64,000 nt of DNA from Siphonodentalium dalli (Eukaryota; Mollusca; Scaphopoda; Gadilida; Siphonodentaliidae), in assembly GCA_032622095.1 (NCBI GenBank), contig CP136065.1, positions 240,229,530 to 240,293,529 of the forward strand, in the 5' to 3' direction. Both the position numbers and the translations under genes were made by a program. The number at the start of each line of letters is the position of its first letter. Within the stretch, counting starts at the first letter, position 1. Below, in pieces: positions 1-10,805 of this stretch. The notes beneath the pieces are model-generated. The model saw only the letters and a list, made by a program, of their open reading frames with translations. It was not told the DNA's origin and did not search any database.

Positions 1-634
1 GATAAATATGATTCACAACTCGTCTATAAAATTTATCAAACTAGTTTAAAAAAATCTTATATCCCAACATAACTCATTGTAGACCTCTATATACATGTAA
101 TCCAACCCATTCCATCCACTTCGATATGTTCTAACTGGATTTGATCCCACTGGCCTTGCAAGTTATCAGTAAAATGAGGACAACCTTAATATACATTTCT
201 GTATAAAAGAAACCTAAATGCCACACTCCGTCTGATCTGTTATAGATGTACACTAAACTGTTCAGATGCAGCCCTTGAAATTATGAAAAATTTCCCACGG
301 CAAATTTAATGCACTGGCATGTTAGAATGCACATGTTGCCATGGCATTTCCCATGGCAGCATTTATTGCCATGGCCAATTTCGATGTATACTAATAAACA
401 TCTCAAATTTGCCATAACCAGAGTTGATCCAAAACATATGATAGGGTGGGCAGGAAGACAGCCAATAACGAGGTTATGCTGACCCAGTTGATAGTCAGTG
501 TGATGTAGTTTTCTATATCTCGACCCTCAACTGGAAATATAACTGATCATATACACTACAAAACTCAATTTTAGTTACATGTGTAACAGTGCTTCATGTA
601 TTCTTGTATAATTTATACACTTTTTCTAAAATTC
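1..634. other. No gene seen; GCCATGG-rich patch
   Basis: No coding region is supported here. About 290-415 contains several GCCATGG/CCCATGG words and TTTGCCA words, giving short local inverted repeats. This could be a decayed repeat, but no second copy was recognised. Confidence 0.4.
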
Positions 635-659
635 ATCTCTCTCTCTCTCTCTCTCTCTC
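635..659. repeat. (CT)n microsatellite
   Basis: An uninterrupted run of about twelve CT dinucleotides. It forces serine/leucine alternation in the small open frame across it, which is therefore not a gene. Confidence 0.95.
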
Positions 660-689
660 ACAATAATCTCTCTACAATGAGTCGAAAGG

Positions 690-1085
690 GTGTCATATTG
701 TGTGAAAACCTTGGTAAAACTTTGATACAAGGTTTACTAAGCTTTACCAAGGTTTTGGTCAACTTGTGGGTCAGTCGAAGATTCATGTGAAAACCTTGGT
801 AAAGCTTGGTCAAATTTAGATTCAAGCTTTACTTAGCTTTACCAAGGTTTGGTCAACACTGAGACAAGGATTTCCGAGTTTTTCCAAGGTTTCACTTTAT
901 GTGACAACCTTGGTAAAGCTTGTTAAAATTTAGATCCAAGCTTTATTTAGCTTTGCTAAGGTTTGGTCAACACTGAGTCAAGGATTTCCAAGGTTTAATT
1001 CACTTTATGTGACAACCTTGGTAAACCTTAGATCCAAGCTTTACTTAGCTTTACCAAGGTTCCAACCAAGGATTTCCAAACTTTG
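690..1085. repeat. Degenerate 110-120 bp minisatellite
   Basis: Three to four imperfect tandem copies. Each starts near TGTGA(A/C)AACCTTGGTAAA, continues with AAGCTTTACTTAGCTTTACC, then AAGGTTTGGTCAACA and a CAAGGATTTCC block. Within a unit, CCTTGGTAAAGCTT and AAGCTTTACCAAGG are inverted repeats, so each unit can fold on itself. Copies differ by substitutions and small deletions, suggesting an old array. Confidence 0.85.
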
Positions 1086-1715
1086 TTGAAGAGTACATTT
1101 TTTCATTCAAAAAGCTTGGTTCAAACATTGGAAATCGTATGAATTCCTAGGATTCCCAAACTTCTTTATTAAAAAAGCTCGGAATTCTTTTTGCAAGGGA
1201 ATTATACTGTCATTCCAGGATGAGAATAGTGTTAAATCTCCATCTCCAACAAAAGAAAGGGTTACAACAGTTTTGTTATCCAATAACTTGTCTTGCATGC
1301 CACAATTAATTAACACTGCAAAGGCTGGTTATTAAACTATATGCCTCAAAATTGAAGAAGCAAAAGTTCTCTCAATTGTTTATATTAACCTGTCAATCAA
1401 AAAGCAAGGTCCCAGACAAATCAAATAATCAAAGAGACGATGTCATTAAAACACACTTTGATATGATAAAATTGCACTCACAGCATGCATGTGCATGTCA
1501 ATGTGAGATGTCAGAAAGACATGAAACAGTCAGCCTCACAAGGCTTCCTTAATATCTCGGCTCATGATCAATAGACTCGGCCCATTTAATTAGCGTCAGA
1601 TATCAGATGAGCCAAGGCAAAAAGATATTCCGTTGGCTATTTTTTAGTTGAGCAAATTTCCAAACCTGCCATTGTTTTGTTTTTTTGTGCAAAATTGAAA
1701 CAGATTGCAGAAGAC
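1086..1715. other. No feature recognised
   Basis: No gene or repeat could be supported. The short open frames are no longer than chance expectation in AT-rich DNA. Confidence 0.4.
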
Positions 1716-2102
1716 AGTGTGTTAGTGAACGTTCAGACAACCACAATTCAATAGTAGGTGGAAAGATTTCCATTGTAGGAAGTAACAGGTAGTTGGACTG
1801 CGCATGCTCACGTCAAGATCGCAAGTCAAAAAATAATATCAAGCACTGTTTGAATTTAGATTCAAAATCTGGCGTATCTCTGAATACCTCCATTTGTGAC
1901 ATATAATAGCAGTCGTGTGTATGTAAAATTGTTGCTGGAAAGATCTTACGGTAGTCAATCACATGCTTAAGAACAACACACGATATCGTCATCCACAACG
2001 ACATTGCAATCATGTGAACAAAATATCCATGATTTTGACGGGCCCAATTCCTCCACTTACATTTGAATCGTGGTCGTCTGAACGTTCACTTAATGTCACA
2101 CA
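1716..2102. mobile_element. Inverted-repeat element (MITE candidate)
   Basis: The arm at 1716-1751 is mirrored at 2063-2102 in reverse complement, sharing GTGAACGTTCAGAC and CCAC(A/G)ATTCAA with a few mismatches. The middle of about 310 bp has no coding signal. A TIR-bounded non-autonomous DNA transposon is the simplest reading. No target duplication was identified and the true ends may lie somewhat outside the arms. Confidence 0.5.
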
Positions 2103-2639
2103 GTGGAAGTCTGCAAACAGCAAAAAATCATTGTTGGATGTCAAAGACTACTGAGATATTACGGACAAATTTTCAGCAATTTTAAACCCAACCAAAGTCC
2201 TCCATGATAACTGAGCAAATTCCAATTATAAACTGAAGATATAGGTGCAGAGCATGCAACTATGTGAAATTGTGGATCCTACATTTAGGCTTTCTAGCCA
2301 GGGGATTTATATGTGGCATAGGCAATTTTTTAGCCTTGGCGAATTGTGCTACAGTATGTCAAAGACAAAACAGCCTCATTCCACTCAATGTGGCGATAGG
2401 TCCACTCAAAATTGCAGCCAATCGCAGACATCTGAATCATTGCCACAATATTGATTGGAAAGGATCAGTTTCCATTATGAACATCGCCACATACAGCAGA
2501 TATTTGAGAACAAGAGATGGACTGCCGTCCGGTGTATACCCCCTTGTAGCATACTGCCTAGTGTGGGCATACCTATAACCTATGACTGATATACTCAGAC
2601 AGATGGACCTAAAATCAGCATTTTCATATGAACAAAGAT

Positions 2640-3060
2640 AGACTGGTTACAGGGTCAGGAATTTATGTCGAAAATGGCGGCAAGATATCACGTATGGCAA
2701 TTTCAACATTCTTTTTTTCTGTATTTTCCAAAGATATCAGCAAACTATAAGACTACAGTAATGCCCTAAATAATCGACTGCTTAACCACATAATAATTCT
2801 GCTGTGGTTAAGAAGTCGATTATTTAGGGCATTACTGTATAGTAATAAGCTATCCCTACAACTCATCTCAGATACAGCGAAAAACGGATATTGCATAGAT
2901 TTTGTAATGCAGATTTTGATGTAAAAAATTTCACAACCTCGAAAAATGGTGGCCGAAGTCACTTGAACACTTGTATCTTCTCAACAGTCATATTTATATT
3001 GGGACGGGATTCATATTGAGCTAGCAAAATTTATACATCGCTCATTTGCTGTCTTTTGTG
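2640..3060. repeat. Family H dispersed repeat, copy 1, split by a B foldback
   Basis: Shares a long stretch with 54090-54386 and with the reverse complement of 56735-56955. The shared landmarks are TGGTGGCCGAAGTCACTTGA, a TTCTCAACAGTCA block and a GCGGGATTCATATTGAGCT-like block. The copy is interrupted by the B element at 2756-2837. The class of repeat is unknown. Confidence 0.7.
2756..2837. mobile_element. Family B foldback, internally deleted
   Basis: Both ends read CAGTAATGCCCTAAATAATC in inverted orientation and are flanked by TA on each side, as expected for Tc1/mariner/pogo-type insertion. At only 82 bp it lacks the central part of longer copies and is nearly all stem. It interrupts the Family H repeat between blocks that are adjacent in the 54-kb copy. 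Confidence 0.85.
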
Positions 3061-3260
3061 GTTGAGTTATTAATATAAGTAAAGAAACTCAATATAAAGC
3101 TAAAATCATTATGACCCAAAAACATCATAGATAATTCGATCAGTAGGATCCACAAACATCGTATGTAGCTAAATCGGTAGGACCTACCAACATAAATCAC
3201 CATCATAGATAATTCAGTGGGACCCACCAACATCATATGTAGCTAAATCGGTCGGACCTA

Positions 3261-3455
3261 CATTAATGCCCTAATTAATCGACTCCTTTAGCCACAGCAG
3301 AATTATGGATAACTTTTCAGGATTTAGTCAGAAATATGGCTTGTTGCCCGAGAGCTTTCCGATGAATGGCAACAAGCCATATTTCTGACTAAATCCTGAA
3401 AAGTTATCCATAATTCTGCTGTGGCTAAAGGAGTCGATTAATTAGGGCATTACTG
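3261..3455. mobile_element. Family B foldback
   Basis: About 195 bp forming a near-perfect hairpin. Ends read CATTAATGCCCTAATTAATC and its inverse, flanked by TA. The inner arms contain CAGCAGAATTATGG, TTTTCAGGATTTAGTC and ATATGGCTTGTTGCC. The centre is shortened compared with the 26.8-kb copy. No coding capacity, so mobilisation would need a transposase in trans. Confidence 0.88.
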
Positions 3456-4017
3456 TACCAACATAAGGCTAAAATAAGTAGGACTCACCGAGATCATAGC
3501 ATTATAATGCCATTAATAATAATAAAAATTTGCCAGCCTTGTACTCTATAGAATATGATATCGCCAGCAGAGATATTACAGAAGCATTGTTAGATGACTG
3601 GAAGCTATATCCTGTAACTCAAGGCAATGTGTTGTGCACTAAAATACTCCTTCTGACAATCAGAAGATTTCCATGAAACGTCCAATAAAATAGCACTGAA
3701 ACCCCTTTCAGAGGCATTCCGTGACGAACTATTGATTTTCTAACTCTAACTTTGGCTATTACAACATTTACCAGATTTCATTCAAGAACGTCAATTACAG
3801 ACCTACGTACTCTTCCCGATGATGTGTCCTATCAAAGAAGGAAGCCATTTCTTATCTATGTGAGTTCCGTACAAACAGCTACATGTGAACGTCAATTACC
3901 AACAGTGTTTAATGTGCAGCACAGTACAGGTACCACAAACAAAATGATCCCACTCCCAAAAGAAGAGACGCATCTCTGTTATATTCTTTGGGGAGTGAGG
4001 TCATTTTATTCCAGGTA

Positions 4018-4231
4018 CAATAATGCCCTAAATAATCGACTACTTTACCACAGCAGAATTATGCGTAATTTTTCAGGATTTAGTCGGAAATATGGCTTGT
4101 TGCCATTCATCGGAAAGCTCTCACTGAGAGCTTTCCGATGAATGGCAACAAGCCATATTTTCGACTTAATCCTGAAAAGTTACCCATAATTCTGCTGTGG
4201 TTAAGGAGTCGATTATTTTAGGGCATTACTG
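4018..4231. mobile_element. Family B foldback
   Basis: A nearly complete copy of about 214 bp. The two arms meet at GAGAGCTTTCC/GGAAAGCTCTC with almost no spacer, giving a stem of about 100 bp. TA flanks both ends. The 129-residue open frame across its left arm is a by-product of this structure. Confidence 0.9.
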
Positions 4232-4559
4232 TACATGTGGTGCACAGAGGGCTTGTAGCAACATTAATAGTCATGAGAAATTTTCCAGAAATTGCATTTT
4301 ACACATTTTGCGATTAGGCTTTGGCACAGTTCTTGCAAAAATCATACATGTTTTCAAATATTTGAACTAACAACGCAATAAGTCAGACTGCAATTTCAAC
4401 AACCGCAAACTATGACAAGTCTGATCAGAGCCAATCAAAACTTAGCTGAGAGGAATTTGGGGTTAGCCGTCACGGACATAATATGTTTTTGTGCCCGGCC
4501 TGTATCAATGTGAATTCAAAAGTTGCAATGGATAATAAAAGCTAGGTCACTGACAAAAA

Positions 4560-4990
4560 TATCCCCCAACTGTAGGAGGAACTGATTACACCAATATGTT
4601 ACAAATTGCATATTCACTAAATATGTTGCAATCTTCAATGTGTCGAGAAAGGGTCAATAATTCCAAAATAAAAAACATAAAACATTTCTATGTCGAAAAA
4701 TGTCAATAAATCTACCAAAATGACTCCAACTGAACTCAATATTATATATGTTCCCATTCTGGTTGACATCTGTGGCAAGTTTAAAAAAAATTTATGGAAT
4801 ACAAGCTCAGAAAAAAGATGCGTCCCAGGATGTACGATTCTATGTCGAAATAGAGCAATAACTCTGCCAAAATGATTCCATCCGAACTAAAAATTGCAGG
4901 TGCGCAGTTTCCCATGTTGGTTGATATATGTGTCAAGTTTTTTTTTTTAAACTTGACCAGAAAAAGACAGAATACAGGCTCAGACAATAT
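4560..4990. repeat. Degenerate ~165 bp tandem repeat
   Basis: Two imperfect copies are visible. Each runs from TATGTCGAAA through a CAATAA(A/C)TCT(A/G)CCAAAATGA block to a GTTGA(C/T)AT(C/A)TGTG(G/T)CAAGTTT block, near 4690-4790 and 4842-4942. A less clear copy lies upstream. I recall similar gene-flanking repeats in mollusc genomes, but that is not verified here. Confidence 0.55.
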
Positions 4991-5204
4991 TCATGACACA
5001 CGCATGGACACATGAACGAGGGTCGTTACTACAGTCATCCGATGTAATGTCGGGGACAATAAACTTAAGACATCCAAGCAGTCCGGATCTCAACAACCAA
5101 TGTATTCCCAGGATAATTTATACACAGACAAAACGACTGAATCAACACGATTTTGCACCTCGGGTGCTGGCATACTTTAAGTACCCACATGTCAAATTGA
5201 AACA

Positions 5205-5350
5205 TTACCACTTTTATGGTCGTTTGTTGAACTTATTATCTGAACATTTCCTAAGGGATAACTATTCATCAATGAGTATTTACTATAGAAAGGGTTAATG
5301 AGGTAACTACTCATCTATGAGTTTTAATATAGAAAGAGTTAGTTAACTAA
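5205..5350. repeat. Isolated copies of the 68-bp array unit (inverse orientation)
   Basis: Reverse-complement counterparts of the units amplified at 17.4 and 20.4 kb: GAACTTATTATCTGAACATT, ACTA(C/T)TCATC(A/T)ATGAG and TATAGAAAGGGTTAA each appear, the last two twice. This shows that the unit belongs to a dispersed element rather than only to the two arrays. Confidence 0.75.
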
Positions 5351-5757
5351 TTAAGTGCACAAAATAGCTACTGACTCCAGCCTTGACACAGTGTGTCAGT
5401 CATTTGCAGAATGAGGTCGCCAGAGGGTCAATTTAGTGATGCTACACCGCACAGCGGGCTAGCATCACTAAATTCATCCTATGTGGATCTCATTCTGCTT
5501 GGGCCTCATCTTCTGGGAAGAATCTCTATTTGTTTTTAGTTCTTAGTTCAGTTTCTAGATCCCCTAAATTGCAGTAGATAAAATGCATAATGGAGGTGAC
5601 TAATGGGTGAACATCACCAACTTCAACTGGGGAACTTCAATCTGATCCTAGGTTTCCCGGGAATAGCAGTTGAGGCCTCAGCAGAAGGAGGTTCCCAGAG
5701 TGTGAATTTGGTGATGCTAGCCTGCAGCTATCCTGTTGTGTGGTATAGCATCATTAA

Positions 5758-6132
5758 AGGTACTCAATCCGATTCTATGGTCCCCTTATCAGATTCCAAC
5801 AACAATGTTTTAAATGCCGCTTCAGTTATCAGAATCGATTAATTGCCCAAAAATAATGCTAACCACAGTTAACTACTAGTATAGTATAAAATTGCACAAA
5901 ACCTGTTATTTATCAACATTTTTGTCAATGAAATTTTGCCGGTTTGTCAAATATCTGACACAAAAAAAACACTTCATCCGCAATTGGTCAGAGAAATTCC
6001 TCCCGTCGACTGTTTACTGGGCCACTTAAAATTAAACTAATAGATTTCAAACATCGATATCTGATCAATCTGAGCTTTGATGGGTGGGTTTCTCGATAGT
6101 AATTTGCGAGCATTAATTCGGATTGAGTACCT
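5758..6132. mobile_element. Family D (Kolobok/T2-like) MITE inside C
   Basis: Ends AGGTACTCAATCC and GGATTGAGTACCT in inverted orientation, with TTAA directly outside both (5754-5757 and 6133-6136). The TTAA target plus AGG terminus matches what I know of Kolobok/T2-type MITEs. About 375 bp with no coding capacity. It sits at the caTTAAattca position of the C element. Confidence 0.85.
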
Positions 6133-6136
6133 TTAA

Positions 6137-6528
6137 CCCTTTACCCAACAAAACGGCCAAAAACCGGCCAAATAAAGCTTCAACAGCCTAAAATATCTTC
6201 GGTCTGTTTCAATAGAACCATACAAATATGGATATCATTGGAACCGGCTCCTTGACCACATTGTGATAGTTACAGGTATGCCCTGTGCCAATGCATTCTC
6301 TTATATATGCGAGTCGACCATAGGTCGCCTCGCATATATAAGAGAATGCATTGGCCTAAAAAAAATCTATTTTTAACACTTTTTACCATTTTTTCTTACA
6401 TTCTTTAACAATTTTATAATTTTAATGTGTTAAGCCAATGCATTCTCTTATATATGCGAGGCGACCTATGGTCGACTCGCATATATAAGAGAATGCATTG
6501 GCACAGGGCCGTTCTGTTGGGTAAATGG
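6137..6528. mobile_element. Family A piggyBac-like MITE with two hairpins
   Basis: Ends CCCTTTACCCAACA and TGTTGGGTAAATGG, flanked by TTAA at 6133-6136 and 6529-6532; the left TTAA is also the right flank of the D element. The interior carries a unique arm of about 140 bp (AAGCTTCAACAGCC...), hairpin 1 (about 6284-6357), an AT-rich spacer and hairpin 2 (about 6435-6507) in opposite orientation. Each hairpin has a stem of about 33 bp starting GCCAATGCATTCTC and a 3-nt loop. Confidence 0.88.
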
Positions 6529-6771
6529 TTAAATTCAACCTCTGAGGACCTCAATCTGCAATGACAGACACACTATTTCAAGGCTTGATGTGCAGAGAAG
6601 ACGGCTTGTATTAAATCAGTCTATATATTTATCAGTGGACATAAAGCAAAGATTGATGATACCATAATTGGATTTGATGAGCAGAGACACTATCACATCA
6701 GAATCTTACAGAGACTTTTGATGAAAACTTGAATAATTGATGCAAGGAATCTTCCTTATCATATATGACTC

Positions 6772-7177
6772 GTAAGTCGGGATTTTTTTACCCTGTGCCA
6801 ATGCATTCTCTTATATATGCGAGTCGACCATAGGTCGCCTCGCATATATAAGAGAATGCATTGGCCTAACAATTTTTTACAATTTTAATAATTTGTTCTT
6901 GTATTCTTTAACAATTTTATAATTTCACCCATACAGGGCCCCAGACAAACATGAGCAGACGACACTCTTCTATATGCTTCTATATATGTGTGAGGCTCCA
7001 TGCAGGGTAATGGATGTTTTTTATTTTATGTCCTAAAAATTGTAAGAAACATTTATTTAAAAAACATGATAAAAAATTGTTAGGCCAATGCATTCTCTTA
7101 TATATGCGAGGCGACCTATGGTCGACTCGCATATATAAGAGAATGCATTGGCACAGGGTAAAAAAATTCCGACTTAC
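6772..7177. mobile_element. Double-hairpin element with a different terminal repeat (A2)
   Basis: The same two opposed GCCAATGCATTCTC hairpins as in Family A, but bounded by GTAAGTCGG(G/A)ATTTTTTTA and its inverse instead of the TTAA/CCCTTTACCC ends. The spacer is longer than in Family A and only partly related. No TTAA flank. This shows the hairpin module occurs in more than one terminal context. Confidence 0.8.
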
Positions 7178-7189
7178 AACTGGATTTGA

Positions 7190-7442
7190 TATGGCGGGTC
7201 ACATATATGCCATGTGTGGGTGAATCTACACTCCATGAATAAAGAACAAATAATGCAGAAATAGTGCTACTTGCCATATACATGTATGTCAAAAAGAGCT
7301 CCAATATATACATTGTTTACCAGTACCACTATCATAGGGTATGTCATGTGTGAGTGGAAAAAATATTGCAGAAATAGTGCAACAGGAAAAATGTTAATTA
7401 GCCATATACAATATGTCAAAAATAGCTCAAATTACACAGGTA
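7190..7442. repeat. ~125 bp tandem repeat, two copies
   Basis: Two imperfect copies share CATGTGTG(G/A)GTG, a GCAGAAATAGTGC block and GCCATATACA(A/T)...ATGTCAAAAA. A third related copy occurs at about 8035-8160. No coding signal. Confidence 0.65.
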
Positions 7443-7499
7443 CCGCAATCTCTAACAGAGCGCACCAGTCATACTTCCTTTATGACTCCGTAACCGGCT

Positions 7500-8034
7500 G
7501 GATACTGGTCTGTTGTTTCTATATTTAGCGCGGGGTTTTCCAGCAAAAATGGCAAAAACCGATCACCCCGAAAGTCAAATTTCCTATGTGCTTTGAGAAC
7601 AATTCCCGCACTAAAAACTTAATGACAGAATGGAGGATCAGAACGGTAGATTGATGACGATATTCGCAAGCTACAAGTCAAAATTGCAGCAAATTAGAAC
7701 CCTTGTATTTGCCTTGTCATGCGTGTTGTCGTGACATTGCCGTCCATGTGCGTTTATACGTTTGTGTTGATAAAATAATCGGAGAACCAAATCACACCGT
7801 TTCGAAATATAGTTCTTTGCTTCTAGTGGGACTTTCCAAACTTAAGGTAAGAAATTACACAAATTTTAATGGATATTTTGTGTGTTTAACAAGGGCGGCA
7901 TGTTGCTCTGTTCACTTAGTATATACCTTAATATCGAGGAAGTCCACCAAATGTGGGGAAAATGTCGCCGATAGCAGCGGCCTTACCGAGTCATCAAGGG
8001 AGGTAAACCCTGCATAGAGTTTGAGGTACCAGTA
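7500..8034. other. No gene supported
   Basis: A 104-residue open frame starts at 7703 and crosses a consensus donor-like AAG/GTAAGA near 7850, but it shows no recognisable domain and its length is within chance. The last 60 bases (GTCGCCGAT..AGCGG, AAGGGAGGTAAACCCTGCAT) match a dispersed repeat that also occurs twice near 53.4 and 53.9 kb. Confidence 0.4.
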
Positions 8035-8160
8035 TGATATGGTATGTCATGTGTGGGTGAATAATCTATGCTCCAGGAATACAGAACACAAATAGTGCTA
8101 CAGGAACAATGTTAACTAAGCCATATACATTTATGTCATAAATATTTCCAATATATACAT
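8035..8160. repeat. Third copy of the 7.2-kb repeat unit
   Basis: Contains TATGTCATGTGTGGGTGAAT, ATAGTGCTACAGGA and GCCATATACAT in the same order as the two tandem copies at 7190-7442. Confidence 0.6.
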
Positions 8161-8162
8161 TT

Positions 8163-8381
8163 TATCTTCTGAAAATAGGGGATATAGAAACTGAACAGAA
8201 GGGAAAAAGTAACTGAAAATGTTGTTAACTATAGATACTTCCCAGAAGATGAGACCTAAGCAGAATGAGGTCCTCAGATGGTGAATTTGGTTACGCTAGC
8301 TCATAATGCAGGCTAGCATCACTAAATTCACCCTCTGGGGACCTCATTCTGCAAATGTCAGACACACTATATCCAGACTTG
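8163..8381. mobile_element. Family C (hAT-like) element, 5'-truncated
   Basis: Contains the central TATAGATACTTCCCAGAAG part and the second C hairpin (GCAGAATGAGGTCC... TCACTAAATTCACCCTCTGG), ending at GACACACTATATCCAGACTTG. The first hairpin is missing. Confidence 0.8.
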
Positions 8382-8715
8382 GGCCAGTTAACCTAGGATG
8401 GCTCTGTTCGACATGTGCATGCAATGCGTTTATTTAAAAATTGCAATATTTTCGAATAGAATTGATTGCCAAGTCACATGGCATTAGCGAAGAAGACAAG
8501 ACAAACTGTTTAATCTCGTTGAGGTGATAAAACTAATTACATTGTAGACATGCTCATATATACTGAAGCTTCCATTCCAGGTCAGATATAATCTATTTTG
8601 GTCCTATTTTCATTGGAGCAATGAACTGAAATAATATAATTTTCAGGCGTCAACAAGCGGCTTGAATATAATACATTTATCTTTATTTCGCATCCCACAC
8701 AAATTGTCAAGGCAA
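8382..8715. other. No feature recognised
   Basis: No gene, repeat copy or hairpin was recognised in this stretch. Confidence 0.35.
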
Positions 8716-8723
8716 CGTGCATC

Positions 8724-9300
8724 CAGGGTTCGCGCAGTAACTTGCCAAATTTGCCAATGGCAAAAATAATTCACATTTGGCAAACAAAAAAATTATTTGG
8801 CAAAAATGTTGGCAAGTCACTTTTGATTCCTCAAAAAAGTTTAATAATATTTGTCAATCAATACCATTACCACTCTTTCATTAATGATATTATCGGTGGT
8901 GATTTATGGTTATGAAAAATTAACACCTCTATCAAGATGCAGTTAATCTGATATCATTAGTATCGACGGGTGGATGGTTTGCTAGTATGTCTGGTGGTGG
9001 TGTTTACATAGCTAATCCTCTGTTTCGATGTGCCTTTCTGATGAAGAAACCCTTCTACAATTTCATTGTTTTGCTGTTGGTTTATTGTTCTATGATAAAC
9101 CCAAGTATAGAGGCGAGAATTATTAATAATGAACTGCTTTCCTATCGATATCAAAGGTCGCTCAAGCAGGGATTGTGGAAATAATCGAAATAAAAGACAC
9201 AATGTTGTAGAAACTTGACAGCATTTGGCAACTTCTAACAGCATTTGGCAAAAATTCTTTTCATTTGGCAAAAGTAAATTTCTGGCCAGCACGTACCCTG
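8724..9300. mobile_element. hAT-like non-autonomous element with 8-bp target duplication
   Basis: Termini CAGGGTTCGCGC and (inverse) CAGGGTACGTGC. Flanks are CGTGCATC at 8716-8723 and TGTGCATC at 9301-9308, an 8-bp duplication with one mismatch, as expected for hAT insertion. Subterminal regions carry iterated TTTGGCAA or TTGCCAAA words, at least three on each side, reminiscent of hAT transposase-binding repeats. At 577 bp it cannot encode a transposase. A 47-codon open frame from about 9042 begins with a signal-peptide-like run, but nothing shows it is expressed. Confidence 0.82.
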
Positions 9301-9689
9301 TGTGCATCCATACACCAAGGAATGCAACAAAATCAACATCAATTCCATGTATTTACCCTCAACTGGCCAATTAAACAAGCATTTATCACCAATTTTCAAC
9401 GATATTCGGCTAGTGCATTGCAAAGTGGTTCCATTTAATAAGAAAAATATTGTGAGCCAGCGTACAAAGTCACATGACGTGATTTCAACCAACCAACGTC
9501 TTGCCTTCAAGTTCCACAGCACGAATGCATGTGTGAGTATAAATATATATTAACACAATGACTATAGCGGTTGGTTAATTAGAGTTTAACATCACACTCA
9601 GCAGCTATTGTCAATCCGAGATGTAAATTGATTTAATTTCATTGGTATCAATTTTCGTGGTTCAGTAACTTATGATTTTTTTGTGGTTT

Positions 9690-9850
9690 TGAGGGTCCTC
9701 AAATCCAATATGGCTGCTGCGGACATATTTTTTAACAAATTTCCGAAAAAAATTAATGGCTCCCGTCTAGAGGTTAACCCGAAGATCCATATGAAGTTTA
9801 GTGACAATCGACTGCGGAATGTGGCCCGTAGGGTGTGCTGGAGCAATTTG
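9690..9850 (-). repeat. Family N repeat copy
   Basis: In reverse complement it matches landmarks of the 50.2-50.7 kb repeats: a GAAGATCCATATG block, a GTGACAATCG/CGTCACCGAACT-like block and AATCCAATATGGCTGC. It is a single degenerate copy. Confidence 0.55.
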
Positions 9851-9966
9851 TTGACAGACGGACACCAACCAATGGCAATAGCTCAAATATTGAATTCATC
9901 AAGTTGAGCTAACAAACTGTATATACTTTGAAAAACATTACTGAAGAGACCAGCCTGAAGATACAT

Positions 9967-10026
9967 ACACAGAACGACACGAGTGCCGTATCAACACACC
10001 CATTTACACATCGTGTCGTTCTGTGT
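9967..10026. other. Hairpin with 16-bp stem
   Basis: ACACAGAACGACACGA at 9967-9982 is the exact inverse of 10011-10026, with a 28-base loop. It directly abuts the inverted-repeat element starting at 10026. Confidence 0.7.
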
Positions 10027-10272
10027 TTATTACACGCGTCCTAGAATCCGTGAATTAAAAATACAGGATTAGAAGGTTTATTTAGGCTCATACAGGGCGT
10101 GTTTGTCATGTGTGATGTTTCTTTTATTTAAATAGTTCCAGTTTCATGGTTGAGGCGAACGTCATGTACGTCATTTTACGTCAACGAGATGCATATGGAA
10201 CGTACGTTCCATACGGATTTGTAAATATGGAATAGCAATAACACTGTACTTCTAGGAACAAGCGTGTAATAA
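10026..10272. mobile_element. Short inverted-repeat element (MITE candidate)
   Basis: TTTATTACACGC..CCTAGAA at 10025-10046 is mirrored by TTCTAGGAAC..GCGTGTAATAAA at about 10249-10273, with a 3-base indel. Inside lies a perfect palindrome, GGAACGTACGTTCC, near 10197. No target duplication was established. Confidence 0.5.
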
Positions 10273-10488
10273 AAAACTTTATTAAATAGCTGTTTTAAAT
10301 TTTCTGTACAAATGTTTTATATTCATATTGTGATAAAAGTATAAGTATATATCATACACAAGTATTGCGATCCCAGGAATATCACAAAATGCCAGTACTA
10401 GTACTTTAAACATACATGGCTCGTTCGACCTCCAAATTATGTACACATGTACATAAAATGGTAGGAGGTATCTCAAAACATACATGTA

Positions 10489-10693
10489 CAGTAATTTCCT
10501 AAATAAGCGACTCCTTAACTACAGCAGAATTATGGGTCATTTTTCAGGATTTATTCGGAAACATGGCTTGTTGCCATTCATCGAAATCGTCTCAGTGAGA
10601 GCTTTCCGATGAATGGCATATTTCCAACTAAATCCTGAAAAATTACCCATAATTCTGCTGTTGTTAAGCAGTCGATTATTTAGGGCATTACTG
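10489..10693. mobile_element. Family B foldback
   Basis: Ends CAGTAATTTCCTAAATAA and GGGCATTACTG flanked by TA on both sides. Inner arms match the family (CAGCAGAATTATGGGT, TTTTCAGGATTTA). Several mismatches between arms show it is an older copy. Confidence 0.85.
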
Positions 10694-10762
10694 TATATCT
10701 TTTCTGGACATTCTGTTTCAATTCCAGAATTTTGATGAATACAAATGGCTACGGGAGACCTA
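10694..10762. repeat. Short dispersed repeat (second copy near 27350)
   Basis: TCTGGACATTCTGTTTC, ATTCCAGA and ATACAAATGGCT occur in the same order as at about 27345-27402. The following 10770-10805 also contains a fragment of Family C (ATGACAGACACACTA). Confidence 0.5.
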
Positions 10763-10805
10763 GGATCAGTTTAAAGTTCCGCATGACAGACACACTACTA
10801 CACTA

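Larger units (their letters stand above)
5388..6587. mobile_element. Family C (hAT-like) element split by D and A
   Basis: The left terminal region CAGCCTTGACACAGTGTGTC starts near 5388. The two C hairpins (GAATGAGGTC..CCAGAGGGT / TCACTAAATTCA) follow, and the last arm resumes at 6533 with ATTCAACCTCTGAGGACC through to GGCTTG near 6587. Between them, at 5758-6132 and 6137-6528, sit a D and an A element joined by one TTAA. The C copy is therefore older than both. No target duplication is visible for C here. Confidence 0.8.
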
